DNA from: Fervidobacterium sp.
Lineage (GTDB): Bacteria > Thermotogota > Thermotogae > Thermotogales > Fervidobacteriaceae
Direction: 5' to 3'
NCBI GenBank assembly: GCA_026419195.1
Contig: JANZZV010000003.1
Span: 111,464 to 175,463, forward strand
Length of the DNA: 64,000 bases
Position 1 is the stretch's first letter, and each line of letters begins with the position of its first letter. Below, in pieces: positions 63,068 to 64,000 of the stretch. A program made the position numbers and the translations under genes. The notes under the pieces are model-generated. The model was not told the origin of the DNA. It worked only from the letters and a program-made list of their open reading frames with translations, and did no database searches.

Positions 63068-63646
63068 TTATCTTTCTCCCCTTTTATAACTAACTTTCGG
63101 AAAATACTGAATGTCTTTACCTGACCAGATTACCAAATTTTTATTGTGAGAAGTTGGTGTTGGTTCGATGTGTTCTAAAACCGCATCAGTAGGAATACGA
63201 AATCTCAGATTAGAATTATTAACTGGATTCATCTGTATGTTTCCCATACTTATCGTGTAAATTCCATTCTTTTGTTCAACAAGTCCTTTCAAAGTAACTT
63301 GTTCTGTTATCTCTAAAATTCCTTCTCTTTCTCTCCATCGAAAGCTGATGTCAACTACCGATATACTTCTTCCAATTTCTTTTGATATTTGAGAAAAGTA
63401 TCTCTCAAAAGTTTGCTTTGATGTTTCTTGGTAAGTCTTTATGTATTCGTTCTTCTTATTCTCGTTTTTGAACCTCAGACCACTTATTGTAGTTATGGTC
63501 GCCATATCAGAATATCCTGCATAAACGTCTGAGTCATAAAAAACAACTTCAAAGTTTGGTCTGCGTGTCATAAGTGTAACTATATCTACCAGCAAGAAAA
63601 ATACAACCACAAAAATCAAAATATAAATCATGGTTCTATTTGTCAA
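63068..63646 (-). CDS. Single-pass membrane protein, unrecognised
   Basis: The 192-residue protein has one N-terminal helix (about 6-26) and a soluble part with no family I recognise; WREREGILEITEQVTLKGLVEQKNGIYTISMG suggests a beta-rich fold. It starts with TTG 63646, with GAGGAG upstream, 1 bp after the TrkH-like gene stop; ATG 63631 is the alternative. Tight spacing puts it in one run with its neighbours. Confidence 0.65.
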   Translation of the reverse strand: MTNRTMIYILIFVVVFFLLVDIVTLMTRRPNFEVVFYDSDVYAGYSDMATITTISGLRFKNENKKNEYIKTYQETSKQTFERYFSQISKEIGRSISVVDISFRWREREGILEITEQVTLKGLVEQKNGIYTISMGNIQMNPVNNSNLRFRIPTDAVLEHIEPTPTSHNKNLVIWSGKDIQYFPKVSYKRGER

Positions 63647-63647
63647 G

Positions 63648-64000
63648 TTAATTCAGCTCCTCCCTGGTCAACCTTTTAGATTTCTTCAAAGTCCAGGATT
63701 TGAGTTTATTTCTGAGGTCATCAAAAACCCTTGAAAATGCGTATATTATGATTAAAAATTCAAAACGTCCAGTAAACATTCCGAGTGTGAGTGTCCACAT
63801 AGCACTTAAAGGCATATCAGGCGACGTAACACCACTTGACAAACCAACACCATCCATCGCTGATGCAAACTCAAACATAGATCTTTGCAAATCGTATCCA
63901 TGCAAAGTGAGAATGAAAGAACCAATTATGAACGAAAGTATGTACAAAAACAAAATAAGTAAAGCTTCTTTTATATTCTCCGAGGTAAGTACTAACTGTT
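63648..64000 (-). CDS. TrkH/KtrB-type potassium transporter subunit (C-terminal part, cut by window)
   Basis: The frame is open to the window edge, so only the last 117 residues or so are present. SMFEFASAMDGVGLSSGVTSPDMPLSAMWTLTLGMFTGRFEFLIIIYAF is the final pore repeat of TrkH-family channels, including the filter-like GVGLSSG, followed by the cytoplasmic basic tail. It would import K+ across the inner membrane, possibly with a TrkA/KtrA subunit outside the window. A TTG at 63953 is internal and not a start. Confidence 0.87.
   Translation of the reverse strand, partial: QLVLTSENIKEALLILFLYILSFIIGSFILTLHGYDLQRSMFEFASAMDGVGLSSGVTSPDMPLSAMWTLTLGMFTGRFEFLIIIYAFSRVFDDLRNKLKSWTLKKSKRLTREELN

Noticed and set aside
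63648-63953. Independent 101-residue membrane protein
   Set aside because: The frame is open to the window edge and the sequence is the last pore repeat of a TrkH-type protein, so the TTG at 63953 is internal.

Overview
The window is a gene-dense, AT-rich bacterial chromosome segment. Several genes point to the Thermotogota, most likely a Fervidobacterium-like species: an SLH/coiled-coil Omp-alpha protein paired with a beta-barrel porin-like protein (the 'toga' outer envelope), a PolC-type replicase, a K+-dependent membrane pyrophosphatase and many periplasmic binding proteins. The genus is inferred from base composition and gene content, not proven. I see no insertion sequences, prophage, CRISPR array or rRNA; every gene appears intact except the two cut by the window edges.

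Layout. 1-5758: a branched-chain amino-acid ABC importer with two tandem binding proteins, then permeases and ATPases. 5849-8502: an endonuclease III-related DNA glycosylase convergent with a family 5 oligopeptide/sugar-binding protein. 8594-11692: proline operon proA-proB-proC (minus strand), divergent from a pyrophosphate-driven ion pump (11834-13987). 14078-14154: tRNA-Pro(GGG). 14367-18477: murD, a GH13 amylase-type enzyme and enolase. 18586-21779: outer-envelope genes ompB-like and ompA1-like. 21917-29711: tyrS, secG, polC, ruvC, queA, rpsO (all minus). 30067-31269: a second Omp-alpha-like rod protein without an SLH domain. 31330-32512: flagellar rod genes flgB-flgC-fliE. 32685-36446: a large beta-rich lipoprotein and a secreted beta-rich protein, both unrecognised. 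36546-41224: mutL and the tldD/tldE protease pair.

41614-46523: VanZ-like protein, a tandem two-domain binding protein, a membrane histidine kinase and an HD-GYP response regulator; I read the last three as a ligand-sensing route to cyclic-di-nucleotide hydrolysis. 46524-49249 (minus): ComEA-like double HhH protein, SPOR-like membrane protein, M42 aminopeptidase. 49439-51099: two overlapping radical SAM genes. 51171-53977: rlmN, an orphan PASTA protein and rsgA, in the place where many bacteria keep the PrkC kinase. 54000-62466 (minus): a long tight gene run with a GT4 glycosyltransferase, an RND/MMPL exporter, two small membrane proteins, a CtpA protease, TrmI, an MFS-like carrier and an AMMECR1 protein. 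62513-64000 (minus): two small membrane-anchored proteins and the C-terminal end of a TrkH-type potassium transporter.

Control signals are clear in places: near-consensus -35/-10 promoters before rpsO, tldD, eno, ompA1 and secG, a recurring TGGTATAAT extended -10, and several strong hairpin terminators. Many starts are GTG or TTG and were chosen by Shine-Dalgarno spacing. The best candidates for new biology are the binding-protein/kinase/HD-GYP cluster, the orphan PASTA protein, the modular Omp-alpha rod paralogs, and the glycosyltransferase/RND envelope run.
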